Assembly (NCBI GenBank): GCA_017443845.1
Contig: JAFSXX010000035.1
Location: 1 to 36,487, forward strand
Origin: Bacteroidales bacterium
GTDB taxonomy: Bacteria > Bacteroidota > Bacteroidia > Bacteroidales > UBA932
Length of the DNA stretch: 36,487 nt
Direction: 5' to 3'
A model generated the notes under the pieces. It was not told the origin of the DNA and searched no databases. It saw only the letters and a list, made by a program, of their open reading frames with translations. Made by a program: the position numbers and the translations under genes. Shown here one piece after another: positions 1 through 7,834 of this stretch. Positions within the stretch are counted from its first letter, which is position 1, and each line of letters starts with the position of its first letter.

Positions 1-1545
1 GCATTGGAGAAAGAACTCGAAAGACAGAAATCCATAGAGCTTGACATCCCGCTTATCATCGGCGGCAAGGAGGTCCGTACGGGCAATACCGGCAAGGTCG
101 TGATGCCCCACGACCATCACCACGTCCTGGCCACCTACCACAAGGCAGGCCCCAAGGAGGTCAAGATGGCCATCGACGCCGCGATGAAGGCGCGCAAGGA
201 GTGGTGCGAGACCGATTGGACCATCCGCGCCTCCATCCTGCTGAAGATCGCCGAGCTCATCTCCACCAAATACCGCGCTGTTATGAGCGCCGCCACTATG
301 CTCGGCCAGAGCAAGAATATCTACCAGGCCGAGATCGACGGAGTATGCGAGCTTATCGACTTCCTGCGCTACAACGCGCACTTTGCTTCGGAGATCTATG
401 CCTTCCAGCCCAAGAGCGCCAAGGGACAGATCAATACCGTCGAGTACCGCGCCCTCGAGGGATTCGTATTCGCCCTCACCCCGTTCAACTTCACCTCCAT
501 CGCTTCCAACCTCAATATGTCGCCCGTGCTGATGGGTAACGTCACCGTATGGAAGCCTTCGACCACAGCTATCCTTTCCAACTACTATCTGATGCAGATC
601 TACAAGGAAGCCGGCCTCCCCGACGGCGTAGTCAACTTCATCCCCGGACAGGGTTCTGTCATCGGCAAGGAGATCTTCGCATCGAAGTACCTGGCAGGAG
701 TCCACTTCACCGGCTCCTCCGCTACCTTCAACACCCTCTGGAAGCAGGTCGGCGAGAACCTCGACAAGTACATCAGCTATCCCCGTCTTGTCGGAGAGAC
801 CGGCGGCAAGGACTTCATCTTCGTGCATCCTTCGGCCGACCCCAAGGACGTGGCTACCGCCGCATTCTGCGGAGCTTTCGAGTTCCAGGGCCAGAAGTGC
901 TCTGCTGCCAGCCGTATGTACGCTCCCAAGTCGCTCTGGAAGGAGATCCTCTCAGGCATCAAGGAGTTTGCGAAGGAGGTCAAGATGGGCGACGTCTGCG
1001 ACCCGCAGAACTTCATCAACGCCGTCATCGACGAGGTTTCGTTCGACAATATCGCTTCCTACATCAAGTACGCCAAGGAGTCGAAGGACGCCAAGGTCGT
1101 GGTGGGCGGCAAGTGCGACAAGAGCAAGGGCTACTTCGTGGAGCCTACCGTCATCGAGACTACCGATCCCAAGTTCAAGAGTATGGCTGAAGAGATTTTC
1201 GGCCCCGTCCTCACAGTCTATGTATATGACGACAAGGATCTCAACAAGGCTGTGGATCTCTGCGACAGCACCTCGCCTTACGGCCTCACCGGCGCCGTTT
1301 TCGGAAAGGACCGTATGGCAGTCCAGAAGATCGCCGACAAGTTGCGCTACGCGGCCGGCAACTTCTATGTGAACGACAAGCCCACCGGCGCAGTGGTCGG
1401 TATGCAGCCTTTCGGCGGAAGCCGCAAGTCGGGTACCAACGACAAGGCTGGCGGCGAGTTCAACCTTATCCGCTGGGCTATCCCCCGCGCCATCAAGGAG
1501 ACCCTCGTTCCGGCACGAGGATACAAGTATTCCTATATGAAGTAG
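1..1545 (+). CDS. pruA: 1-pyrroline-5-carboxylate dehydrogenase (L-glutamate gamma-semialdehyde dehydrogenase), 5' partial
   Basis: This is an aldehyde dehydrogenase of the P5C dehydrogenase type, which oxidises glutamate-gamma-semialdehyde/P5C to glutamate with NAD+ in the last step of proline, hydroxyproline or ornithine breakdown. Counting from the TTG at position 4, the general-base glutamate lies in VGETGG (E265), the NAD-binding loop in FTGS (235-238) and the catalytic cysteine in EFQGQKCS (C299). The frame is open to the first base of the window. The roughly 513 visible residues are about 30 short of usual family length, so the TTG is probably internal and the true start lies upstream. 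The gene converges on the large flavo-iron-sulfur protein at 1859-5104, a possible source of its substrate. The family call is firm; the exact physiological precursor of P5C is inferred. Confidence 0.93.
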   Translation, partial: ALEKELERQKSIELDIPLIIGGKEVRTGNTGKVVMPHDHHHVLATYHKAGPKEVKMAIDAAMKARKEWCETDWTIRASILLKIAELISTKYRAVMSAATMLGQSKNIYQAEIDGVCELIDFLRYNAHFASEIYAFQPKSAKGQINTVEYRALEGFVFALTPFNFTSIASNLNMSPVLMGNVTVWKPSTTAILSNYYLMQIYKEAGLPDGVVNFIPGQGSVIGKEIFASKYLAGVHFTGSSATFNTLWKQVGENLDKYISYPRLVGETGGKDFIFVHPSADPKDVATAAFCGAFEFQGQKCSAASRMYAPKSLWKEILSGIKEFAKEVKMGDVCDPQNFINAVIDEVSFDNIASYIKYAKESKDAKVVVGGKCDKSKGYFVEPTVIETTDPKFKSMAEEIFGPVLTVYVYDDKDLNKAVDLCDSTSPYGLTGAVFGKDRMAVQKIADKLRYAAGNFYVNDKPTGAVVGMQPFGGSRKSGTNDKAGGEFNLIRWAIPRAIKETLVPARGYKYSYMK

Positions 1546-1566
1546 TTGCCCTCCTCGGGCTCCGGT

Positions 1567-1756
1567 TTGTGTCCCTGAAAACCGTCTCGCTTCGCTCGAC
1601 CCCTCCCAAAGCGTCCACGGGGCTCCGCCCCAAACCCCGCCGCTTCGGCCTTGCCATTGCTCGAGCAGCCCTGCACGGCCTTCGCTAGCGCCTGCTGGCG
1701 CTTTGGGTCCCTCCCTCTTATGGTGCCGAGGGTGGCACAGGTTTTCAGGGACACAA
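1567..1756. repeat. 190-bp element bounded by 17-bp perfect inverted repeats (MITE/REP-like candidate)
   Basis: The 17-mer TTGTGTCCCTGAAAACC at 1567-1583 is repeated exactly in inverted orientation at 1740-1756. Inside are a second inverted pair, CCCAAAGCG (1605-1613) with CGCTTTGGG (1699-1707), and small hairpins GGGGC-TCC-GCCCC (1619-1631), AGCGCC-TGCT-GGCGCT (1687-1702) and GTGCC/GGCAC (1723-1738). The stretch is very G+C-rich and codes for nothing I recognise. It sits in the gap between two convergent genes, where small mobile repeats often settle. I infer a non-autonomous inverted-repeat element or a large structured RNA region. I saw no clear target-site duplication, and copy number cannot be judged from one window. 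Confidence 0.55.
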
Positions 1757-1805
1757 GACGCTCCGCCCTACGTAAGGCAACACTTCAATCAGTAATAGTA
1801 TAATT

Positions 1806-1836
1806 AAAGGCGGTCCGATGATTTCGGGCCGCCTTT
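1806..1836. terminator. Bidirectional rho-independent terminator between convergent genes
   Basis: AAAGGCGGTCCGA (1806-1818) pairs with TCGGGCCGCCTTT (1824-1836), a 13-bp stem with one G-U pair and a five-base loop. The stem starts with A's and ends with T's on both strands, so it can end the dehydrogenase transcript from the left and the flavoprotein transcript from the right. Confidence 0.8.
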
Positions 1837-1858
1837 ATTAATGTATGGAAAGCGCTGG

Positions 1859-4800
1859 CTACTTGAATGCCTGTTCACTCAGCCCCTTGCCTGAAAGGGC
1901 CATCTCCTTGAAGTAGTCGGGAACCGGTCGGCCCAGGAGGCTCTCCACATAGAGCTTGGCGATGTACTGGGAGAGCATGAAACCGTGACCGCGCATACCG
2001 ACAAGGAGTCCGAGGGACGGATCGACGATATAGCGGGGTTCGGTGTAGTAGCCGGCCCAGACAGCCTGGAAACTCATACCCTTGAGCTGGGGAATCCACT
2101 CGGTGAAGACCTCGGAGACGATCTCCAGGAAAGCCTGGGTATTGACCTTCAGGTTCTTTGCAGCCTCGGGATAATCGACAGCCGGCGAAGCGCAGCCGAT
2201 GATCTGGCCCGTCTCGGCGAGCTGCTGGCCGTAAACGGCCGAGAAGCCCTTGTAGTGACGGCGGTCGATCAGCATATCGAGCGAGTCGCCATCCTTGCCG
2301 ATAAGCGGCAGGCGCTTGGTAATGAAGGCCTGGTGACGCACCGGGTAGAGTCCGGTCTCGATTCCAAGCTGGCGGGCGAACTTCTCCGCACCGGCTCCGA
2401 GGGCGTTGACGAAGATTTCAGTCGCATAATTGCGGTAGTTGCCGTCGGCCTCCCTGACCGTTATGTGATACTCGCCTCTGACCTTTGCCACATTCACAAG
2501 TTCGGTATCCTCGAAGACGCGGCCGCCGAGACTGATACCAATCCGGCGTACGGTATCGATTGTCTTGCCGGGTGTTGCCTGCCAGCACTCATTGGAGATG
2601 AGGGCGTGGCTGTAAATGTCCAGATCAGGGTTGATATAGGGCGAAATCTCCTTCGCGAAGTCATTGCGGTCCACCATATAGGCATCCGACCACGCGCGCG
2701 AAGCGTCGAGCGAACGGTAGGTGGCCTCGTCGTGTACGAAGTTGACATAGCGGGTCATCTTGAGGTCGATATTGCGCTTGGACTGCACCTCGCGGAATAT
2801 CTCCAGGTTGCCGCGTGCGATGTCGGCCAGTGCGGGCAGCGAGAATGCTGGACGGCCGCCGGCGATGCAGCGCCACGAGCTACCGTGCTCCTTGTTGACC
2901 AGCACGGGCTTGAAACCGGCCTCGGCCAGATAACGGAACACTGCGGTACCCGCCATTCCGCCGCCGGCGACGAATGCTCCCACCTTCTCCACTCCGGCAG
3001 CGGTGTGCTCTGCGGAGGTGATGAGATCGCACTTGTCAACGGGGTTGATGACATTGCCTATCTCCACGAGGTTGGCCATAGGGCCGCGCGGCGTGAAATC
3101 GCCGGTAACCTCGATGCCGTATGCGCGCAGCGCCTGCTTCGCCCTGGGAAGGCAGCGGCTTCCGCGGCAGGGACCCATTCCAAGGCGGGATATATGCTTG
3201 AGCTCCTGTGCTGTGATGCTGGTGCGGCCCTCAAGCAGTTTGAGCAGGTCGGCAAGGCGCACATCCTCGCAGTGGCAGATATATGACGACTCGTCGTCCG
3301 CCTTGGCGGGGACGAGTTCGAGCGGTTCGGGATAATTGGCTTTGACGATGAAGCCCCGCGCCTTGAGGAGAACCTCTGCGCCTTCGCCGTCGTACATCTT
3401 ATCGACCTGGACGACGGCCACGTTGGTCTTGTTGGGCTTGAGGATCACGCGGATGACCCTACCCTCGCCCACCTTGGCTCCGTTGTCGTCCACCAGGAAG
3501 ACCTCTGCGCCGGCCTCGACGGCGACCTCGACGGGGAGGAAGATCTGGCGTTTGTCGGTGCGGTATCCGAAGATCGCCAGGCCCGGGCACTGCGAGACGC
3601 AGTCCATACAGCCGATACACTTGTCGTAGTCGATGACGGGAGTAACGGAAGTGGAGCTCTTGGTGATGGCGTTCTGCTTGCAGGAGAAGGAGCAGGGGTT
3701 GCAGGCGAAGCCGTAGAGGCAGTCGGCAACCACGAAGCCCGCCTTGGCCATACGCTCGGCAGAGGGCACGCGGGGCTCCTGAAGCACCCTGACGGGATGC
3801 TGCTGGGAGTCGATATATTCCTTGGAGAGAGCAAGATATGCGTCGTAATCGATGCGTTTGCCGAGTTCCTGCTGGATCTCGAATGCGCACTGGCGGCCGC
3901 GAAGCACTGCGGAGGTTCCCTCACCGATGCGGACGGCGTCGCCCACTCCGTGGCAGGCGCGGCCGAAGACCTCGGCTCCCTTGCGCATCAGCTGGCTGTC
4001 GGGCAGCAGGCCGGTGCAGATATTGATGCAGTCGATGCCGTCGATCCGCACCTCGGTGCCGGGGATCGGCTTGAAGTTCTCGCATTTGGCGATGATGGCG
4101 CCCACGACGCCGCTGCGGTCGGCATTGGGAATGGCCTCGACCAGCGTGTAGCCCGTCATAATGGGAATTCCGAGCCTGCGTACGCGGTTGGCCTGGACGG
4201 GGAATCCGCCCTCGCGGGGCATAGCCTCGATGATGGCCTTGACGCGCGCGCCCGCCTGCACAGCCTGATAAGAGGTGAGATAGCCGATGTTGCCGGCTCC
4301 TACTGTGAGTATATTCTTTCCGAGCAGGGTGAACTCCTTGTTCATCATCCTCTGCACGACGGCGGCGGTATAGACCCCGGGAATGTCGTCGTTCTTGAAA
4401 GCGGGCATAAAGGGAAGCGCTCCGGCCGCGACCACAAGCTGGTCGGCCTCCACGTAGAAGACCTCCTGGGTGGCCAGGTTCTTGACCGCCAGGCGCCTGC
4501 CCTCGAGGATATCCCAGACGACGCAGTTGAGCATAATGCCCTCGTCGCTGTCGCCGGCAAGGGTCTTGGCGATATCGAATCCGCGCATTCCGCCGAATTT
4601 CTTCTCCTTCTCGAAGAAGAAGAACTGGTGGGTCTGCATCAGGAACTGGCCTCCTATCTTGTCGTTGTTGTCGAGCACGATATTGTCTATGCCCGCCTTG
4701 CGGAGCTCCTCGCGGACGGCGAGGCCGGCAGGGCCCGCGCCCACTATGGCGACAGTTGTCTTGAATACGCGTTTGGGCTCCGCCTTGGGAGTATCGCACT

Positions 4801-5104
4801 CAACCGCGCCGAAACTCTCCACTCCAGTGCGGCGGACGCTCTTGACGTCATCGACCTTGGTGATGCAGATGCGGCGGATGTGGCCGTCGACGAGCATTTC
4901 GCAGGCACCGCACTTGCCGATGCCGCACTCCATCGAGCGGTTGCGCTCCTTGAGGCTGTGATGATGGACGGGGAATCCTGCCTGATGCAGGGCGGCCGCT
5001 ATGGTCTGGCCCTTCTGGCCCTTGACCTTGCGGCCCTCGAATTCGAACTCCACGAGATTCTCCTGAGGGACCTCGAGGATCGGATGGGTCGTTATCTTGT
5101 ACAT
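1859..5104 (-). CDS. Multidomain FAD/NAD/Fe-S oxidoreductase, single-chain proline/hydroxyproline-dehydrogenase-complex-like fusion
   Basis: The 1081-residue cytoplasmic protein joins modules that are usually separate subunits of dye-linked L-proline, D-hydroxyproline, opine or HcnABC-type dehydrogenases. In order: a [2Fe-2S] domain with C60, C65, C68, C80; an FAD/NAD pyridine-nucleotide reductase domain with GAGPAG (122-127) and GAGNIG (269-274); two ferredoxin-type clusters (C462/468/471/475 and CIGCMDCVSQCPG with C496/499/502/506); a BFD-like [2Fe-2S] motif (C610, C612, C646, C651); and a D-amino-acid-oxidase/sarcosine-oxidase-beta-like FAD domain beginning at GGGMAG (714-719). The first half resembles sarcosine oxidase alpha, but no folate-binding GCV_T domain follows. 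All cofactor motifs look intact. The neighbouring P5C dehydrogenase suggests oxidation of proline or hydroxyproline, which is inference. Opine or sarcosine-like substrates remain possible. A TAACTTTG promoter element lies at 5159-5166. Confidence 0.85.
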   Translation of the reverse strand: MYKITTHPILEVPQENLVEFEFEGRKVKGQKGQTIAAALHQAGFPVHHHSLKERNRSMECGIGKCGACEMLVDGHIRRICITKVDDVKSVRRTGVESFGAVECDTPKAEPKRVFKTTVAIVGAGPAGLAVREELRKAGIDNIVLDNNDKIGGQFLMQTHQFFFFEKEKKFGGMRGFDIAKTLAGDSDEGIMLNCVVWDILEGRRLAVKNLATQEVFYVEADQLVVAAGALPFMPAFKNDDIPGVYTAAVVQRMMNKEFTLLGKNILTVGAGNIGYLTSYQAVQAGARVKAIIEAMPREGGFPVQANRVRRLGIPIMTGYTLVEAIPNADRSGVVGAIIAKCENFKPIPGTEVRIDGIDCINICTGLLPDSQLMRKGAEVFGRACHGVGDAVRIGEGTSAVLRGRQCAFEIQQELGKRIDYDAYLALSKEYIDSQQHPVRVLQEPRVPSAERMAKAGFVVADCLYGFACNPCSFSCKQNAITKSSTSVTPVIDYDKCIGCMDCVSQCPGLAIFGYRTDKRQIFLPVEVAVEAGAEVFLVDDNGAKVGEGRVIRVILKPNKTNVAVVQVDKMYDGEGAEVLLKARGFIVKANYPEPLELVPAKADDESSYICHCEDVRLADLLKLLEGRTSITAQELKHISRLGMGPCRGSRCLPRAKQALRAYGIEVTGDFTPRGPMANLVEIGNVINPVDKCDLITSAEHTAAGVEKVGAFVAGGGMAGTAVFRYLAEAGFKPVLVNKEHGSSWRCIAGGRPAFSLPALADIARGNLEIFREVQSKRNIDLKMTRYVNFVHDEATYRSLDASRAWSDAYMVDRNDFAKEISPYINPDLDIYSHALISNECWQATPGKTIDTVRRIGISLGGRVFEDTELVNVAKVRGEYHITVREADGNYRNYATEIFVNALGAGAEKFARQLGIETGLYPVRHQAFITKRLPLIGKDGDSLDMLIDRRHYKGFSAVYGQQLAETGQIIGCASPAVDYPEAAKNLKVNTQAFLEIVSEVFTEWIPQLKGMSFQAVWAGYYTEPRYIVDPSLGLLVGMRGHGFMLSQYIAKLYVESLLGRPVPDYFKEMALSGKGLSEQAFK

Positions 5105-5158
5105 TAAGGTTAGTAATTAGCTTTGGAAAGCAATTGGTAGCACATAGGTTAATTGCTT

Positions 5159-5194
5159 CAAAGTTAAAAGAAAAAAAGAGACATTGTGCAACTA
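5159..5194 (-). promoter_or_regulatory. Bacteroidota-type promoter of the fused oxidoreductase
   Basis: Read on the minus strand, TAACTTTG (plus-strand 5159-5166) matches the Bacteroidota -7 consensus TAnnTTTG. A TTGC about 21 nt upstream is a weak -33 element. It would give a leader of about 50 nt. The element overlaps the T-tract side of the preceding gene's terminator. Confidence 0.55.
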
Positions 5195-5203
5195 ACGGCA
5201 CAA
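5171..5203 (-). terminator. Rho-independent terminator of the beta-barrel protein gene
   Basis: On the minus strand, TTGTGC pairs with GCACAA (plus-strand 5184-5189 and 5198-5203), followed by CTC and a run of seven T's (plus-strand A's at 5171-5177). A further AGAG/CTCT pairing can lengthen the stem. It lies just after the TAA at 5215-5217. Confidence 0.65.
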
Positions 5204-5214
5204 AAATCCCCTCT

Positions 5215-6219
5215 TTACCACGAAATCATATCGATTTTCCAAAGCAAGCCAAAGCAGGCGCGGGTGTAGCGGTTGAGCGCTCCGCCGTAGCTGCCGCCCG
5301 AACTGGCGGCGAAGCAGAAGAGCTGGATGTCGCGCGAGCCGGTAGGGAAAAAGTCGAGTCCCAGGGAGGCTATACCGGTGTCGGTGCCGAGCGGCGACAT
5401 AGGGTCGAACGCGATGTCGTTGTCGTTGCGCTCGTAACCGCACTTTGAATAGACTGAAAGTTTATCAGTAATCCTGCAGGACAATTTGAAATCGGCCGTA
5501 AAGTCGAGATGACGCCAACTTTCGGCATAGAATGGGGAGGTCCTGGCGAGGATATCGACGTCGAGCGAGAGAAGGTCTCCCGTGAAGCGGTTGCCGAGGC
5601 CGAACTGGAAAAAGCCTCCGTGGACACCCTCCTCGATGAACTGGGCGATATATAGCCCGTTCCAGAATCCGACAGTCGGCCGCCATTCGAGAGAGTAGGT
5701 CAGGCAATTGTCGAGTTCGGTGTCGTACTGGCTGCGGGTGCACAGGAAGGAGAAGCTGCCCCCGTTGTAGTAACGGATAACCGAGGCGCCTATCTGATAG
5801 GGATTTACAAGATTGACGGAGCCCACAAAGAAGGGCACGTATATAGGGTTGTCGTCCCACTCGAAACTGCCGGCCTCCATAACGATCTTGCCGGCGTTGA
5901 AAGCCCAGCGGCGATTGGGGGTGGTATAAGTAAGGATGGACCAGTCGGTGGATTCGAAATACTTGGTCTGCGAATTCACATTGTTTAGCCTGTGGGCTAT
6001 CGAGTATGAGAAGCCGGAGCCCAGGTCACCGGAGGCGCGGACATATATATGCCGTCCGCGGAAACCGGAGGTTTCCCCTGCGCAGACGTCGGTGCCTGAA
6101 ACATAGTTGTACTCAACCCTCGTGTAGAAATCGAGATCCAGTTTACCTTCGGCGCGCACTGCGGTGCCGGAACAGGGCGCAAGGAGGAGCGCCAGCATCA
6201 AAACCCTTAAAGTTTTCAC
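5215..6219 (-). CDS. Predicted outer-membrane beta-barrel (porin-like) protein
   Basis: I place the start at the GTG at 6217-6219, which gives 334 residues. From there the protein begins MKTLRVLMLALLLAP and continues to an AxA-like cleavage site at VRA/EG, a normal signal peptide. An ATG at 6304-6306 would extend it by 29 residues but would put the TATATTTG promoter element (6242-6249) inside the gene. The mature part alternates polar and hydrophobic residues, is rich in Tyr, Phe, Trp and Gly, and ends in an aromatic residue (Trp), as in outer-membrane barrels of the porin type. Transported substrate and exact family are not recognised. The gene is monocistronic, with its own promoter and terminator, and is divergent from mraZ. 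Confidence 0.7.
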   Translation of the reverse strand: MKTLRVLMLALLLAPCSGTAVRAEGKLDLDFYTRVEYNYVSGTDVCAGETSGFRGRHIYVRASGDLGSGFSYSIAHRLNNVNSQTKYFESTDWSILTYTTPNRRWAFNAGKIVMEAGSFEWDDNPIYVPFFVGSVNLVNPYQIGASVIRYYNGGSFSFLCTRSQYDTELDNCLTYSLEWRPTVGFWNGLYIAQFIEEGVHGGFFQFGLGNRFTGDLLSLDVDILARTSPFYAESWRHLDFTADFKLSCRITDKLSVYSKCGYERNDNDIAFDPMSPLGTDTGIASLGLDFFPTGSRDIQLFCFAASSGGSYGGALNRYTRACFGLLWKIDMISW

Positions 6220-6241
6220 GTCAATTTTCGAAATCAGGCCG

Positions 6242-6249
6242 CAAATATA
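6242..6249 (-). promoter_or_regulatory. Promoter -7 element of the beta-barrel protein gene
   Basis: TATATTTG on the minus strand matches TAnnTTTG. It lies 22 nt upstream of the proposed GTG start, which implies a short leader. No clear -33 TTTG was found at the usual distance. Confidence 0.5.
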
Positions 6250-6365
6250 ACCAAAAACCGACATCCACATATATTTATTCACGCCCTGATCATATATCGA
6301 CTCCATTCACGGGACATCACCCGCAACGGATGGAACCGGCCTCCCGCGGCCGGAAGAGGGGTTGT

Positions 6366-6410
6366 TGGAAAAATTGTGGAAAAAAATGTAATTTTTTGGA
6401 AAAAAGTGGA
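6366..6410 (+). promoter_or_regulatory. A-rich TGG direct repeats, candidate MraZ operator
   Basis: TGGAAAAA-like units begin at 6366, 6377, 6397 and 6407, in two pairs spaced 11 and 10 nt apart, so each pair lies on one face of the helix. The last contains AAAGTGG. Known MraZ proteins bind short tandem repeats containing GTGG or AAAGTG-type cores just upstream of mraZ. Autoregulation here is an inference from position and pattern. The repeats overlap the -33 region. Confidence 0.45.
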
Positions 6411-6428
6411 AGATTTTATTTACCTTTG
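6395..6428 (+). promoter_or_regulatory. Promoter of the mraZ-ftsZ cluster
   Basis: TACCTTTG at 6421-6428 fits the Bacteroidota -7 consensus TAnnTTTG. TTTG at 6395-6398 is the -33 candidate with a 22-nt spacer, slightly long. Transcription would start near 6435 and give a leader of about 27 nt rich in CA before the mraZ ATG at 6462. Confidence 0.65.
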
Positions 6429-6461
6429 CATCCACACACATCACACACACTATAACAAACA

Positions 6462-6914
6462 ATGGCAAAATTCATTGGAGACTACAAGGCAAAGGTTGAC
6501 GACAAGGGAAGAATTGTCTTCCCGAGCGCCTTCAAGGCCGGTTTCGAGTCCGCTGAGGGCTTGAGATTCGTCGTCAAGAAGTCCCTGTTCTCCAATTGCC
6601 TCGAAATGTACACCTACCAGGAGTGGGAAGCCGATTCGGAAGCAGTCCGCAGCAAACTGAACTTCTTCAACCGCGAACACGCCACCTTCTGGAGGGAGTA
6701 TATGAGAGACACTGCCGAGGTTGCGCCGGACGGAAAAGTTGGCCGCATACTCATTCCTAAAGCCCTTCTCGAGAAGGTAGGAATAGGCGTGGGCACTGAG
6801 GTCATCTTTTCCGGCAGCAATCACATCATCGAAATCTGGCCTAAAGACGCATACGAGGCTCAGAAATTGAGTAGCGAAGAGTTCGTGGCCCTTGCCGAGA
6901 AGATACTCGGATAA
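6462..6914 (+). CDS. mraZ: Transcriptional regulator MraZ
   Basis: At 150 residues it has normal length and the two tandem SpoVT/AbrB-like halves of MraZ: DDKGRIVFP at 13-21 and DGKVGRILIP at 90-99. MraZ proteins form ring-shaped oligomers that bind repeats at the start of the division and cell-wall operon. It is the first gene of the long plus-strand run, directly behind the promoter and the TGG repeats it probably binds. The spacing to rsmH is 14 nt, which holds a strong AGGAGG ribosome-binding site for rsmH. Confidence 0.95.
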   Translation: MAKFIGDYKAKVDDKGRIVFPSAFKAGFESAEGLRFVVKKSLFSNCLEMYTYQEWEADSEAVRSKLNFFNREHATFWREYMRDTAEVAPDGKVGRILIPKALLEKVGIGVGTEVIFSGSNHIIEIWPKDAYEAQKLSSEEFVALAEKILG

Positions 6915-6928
6915 AGAGGAGGCCGTGA

Positions 6929-7831
6929 ATGTCCGTTTATCACACACCGGTCTTGCTTGAAGAGAGCCTGGAGGCGCTGGATATCCAGCCCTCCGGCATT
7001 TATGTAGATGCCACATTCGGGGGCGGCGGACACAGCGCCGCACTGCTGCGGCGCCTCGGGCCACGGGGGCGGCTGATAGCCTTCGACAAAGATACCGACG
7101 CGCTTGCGAACGCACCGAAAGACGACCGACTCATACTTGTGCACAACAACTTCCGTTTTGTGCACAATTTCGTGAAATATAAGGGCTATGACAAGGTCGA
7201 CGGCATACTCGCCGACCTGGGTGTCTCGTCGCATCAGTTCGACACTTCGGAGAGGGGTTTCTCCTTCCGCTTCGACGCTCCGCTCGACATGAGGATGAAC
7301 ACCCTCTCGGGCCGTACGGCCGGAGATCTGGTCAACAACCTGACTGAAGAGGAGCTCGAGAGGATCTTCCGCCTGTACGGGGAGGCCGAGGGAAGCCGTA
7401 AGGCCGCTTCGCTCATCTGCGCCGCCCGCGCCAAGGCACCGGTAAGCACTACCGGGGATCTCTGCAGGGTGCTCGAACCGATACTGCCGAAGATGCAGGA
7501 GCACAAATATCTGGCAAAGATATTCCAGGCCCTCCGCATAGAAGTCAACGGCGAGATGGAAGACCTTCGCGGCCTTATGGAGGGAGCCATAAAATCGCTC
7601 CGCAGCGGCGGCCGCATCGCGGTTATCACCTACCACTCCCTCGAGGACCGCATAGTGAAGAATTACCTTAAGGCCGGCAATATGGACGGCGAGGTGGAGC
7701 GCGACCTAATGGGCCGCGGCGAATCGCCCTACACGCTGGTCAACCGCAAGCCGATTCTCCCCTCAGAGGAGGAGATATCGGGCAATACACGCGCCAGGAG
7801 CGCAAAACTGAGGGCTGCCGAGCGCAGATAG
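6929..7831 (+). CDS. rsmH: 16S rRNA (cytosine(1402)-N(4))-methyltransferase RsmH
   Basis: RsmH (MraW) methylates N4 of C1402 in the decoding centre of 16S rRNA, using S-adenosylmethionine. The 300-residue protein starts with the family motif YHTPVLLEE and has the SAM-binding loop DATFGGGGHS at 27-36. The C-terminal part carries the expected Y-H-S-L-E-D-R motif and ends with the usual ARSAKLR-type tail. It lies between mraZ and ftsL as in most bacteria. The start is supported by a near-perfect Shine-Dalgarno sequence just after the mraZ stop. Confidence 0.97.
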   Translation: MSVYHTPVLLEESLEALDIQPSGIYVDATFGGGGHSAALLRRLGPRGRLIAFDKDTDALANAPKDDRLILVHNNFRFVHNFVKYKGYDKVDGILADLGVSSHQFDTSERGFSFRFDAPLDMRMNTLSGRTAGDLVNNLTEEELERIFRLYGEAEGSRKAASLICAARAKAPVSTTGDLCRVLEPILPKMQEHKYLAKIFQALRIEVNGEMEDLRGLMEGAIKSLRSGGRIAVITYHSLEDRIVKNYLKAGNMDGEVERDLMGRGESPYTLVNRKPILPSEEEISGNTRARSAKLRAAERR

Positions 7832-7834
7832 ATT

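Noticed and set aside
4-6. TTG as the genuine start of the P5C dehydrogenase
   Set aside because: The frame is open to base 1, and the protein is about 30 residues short at the N-terminus compared with the family, so the gene is cut by the window edge.
1533-1754. A 73-codon minus-strand frame across the inverted-repeat element as a possible small gene or transposase remnant
   Set aside because: It runs through hairpins, is low complexity (Arg, Gly, Ala, Glu) and overlaps the end of the dehydrogenase gene. It looks like chance.
1985-5107. Long plus-strand frames (433 and 436 codons) opposite the fused oxidoreductase
   Set aside because: They are antisense to a protein with intact cofactor motifs throughout and have no recognisable domains.
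6220-6306. The upstream ATG (6304-6306) as start of the beta-barrel protein
   Set aside because: It would put the TATATTTG promoter inside the gene and bury the signal peptide behind 29 extra residues.
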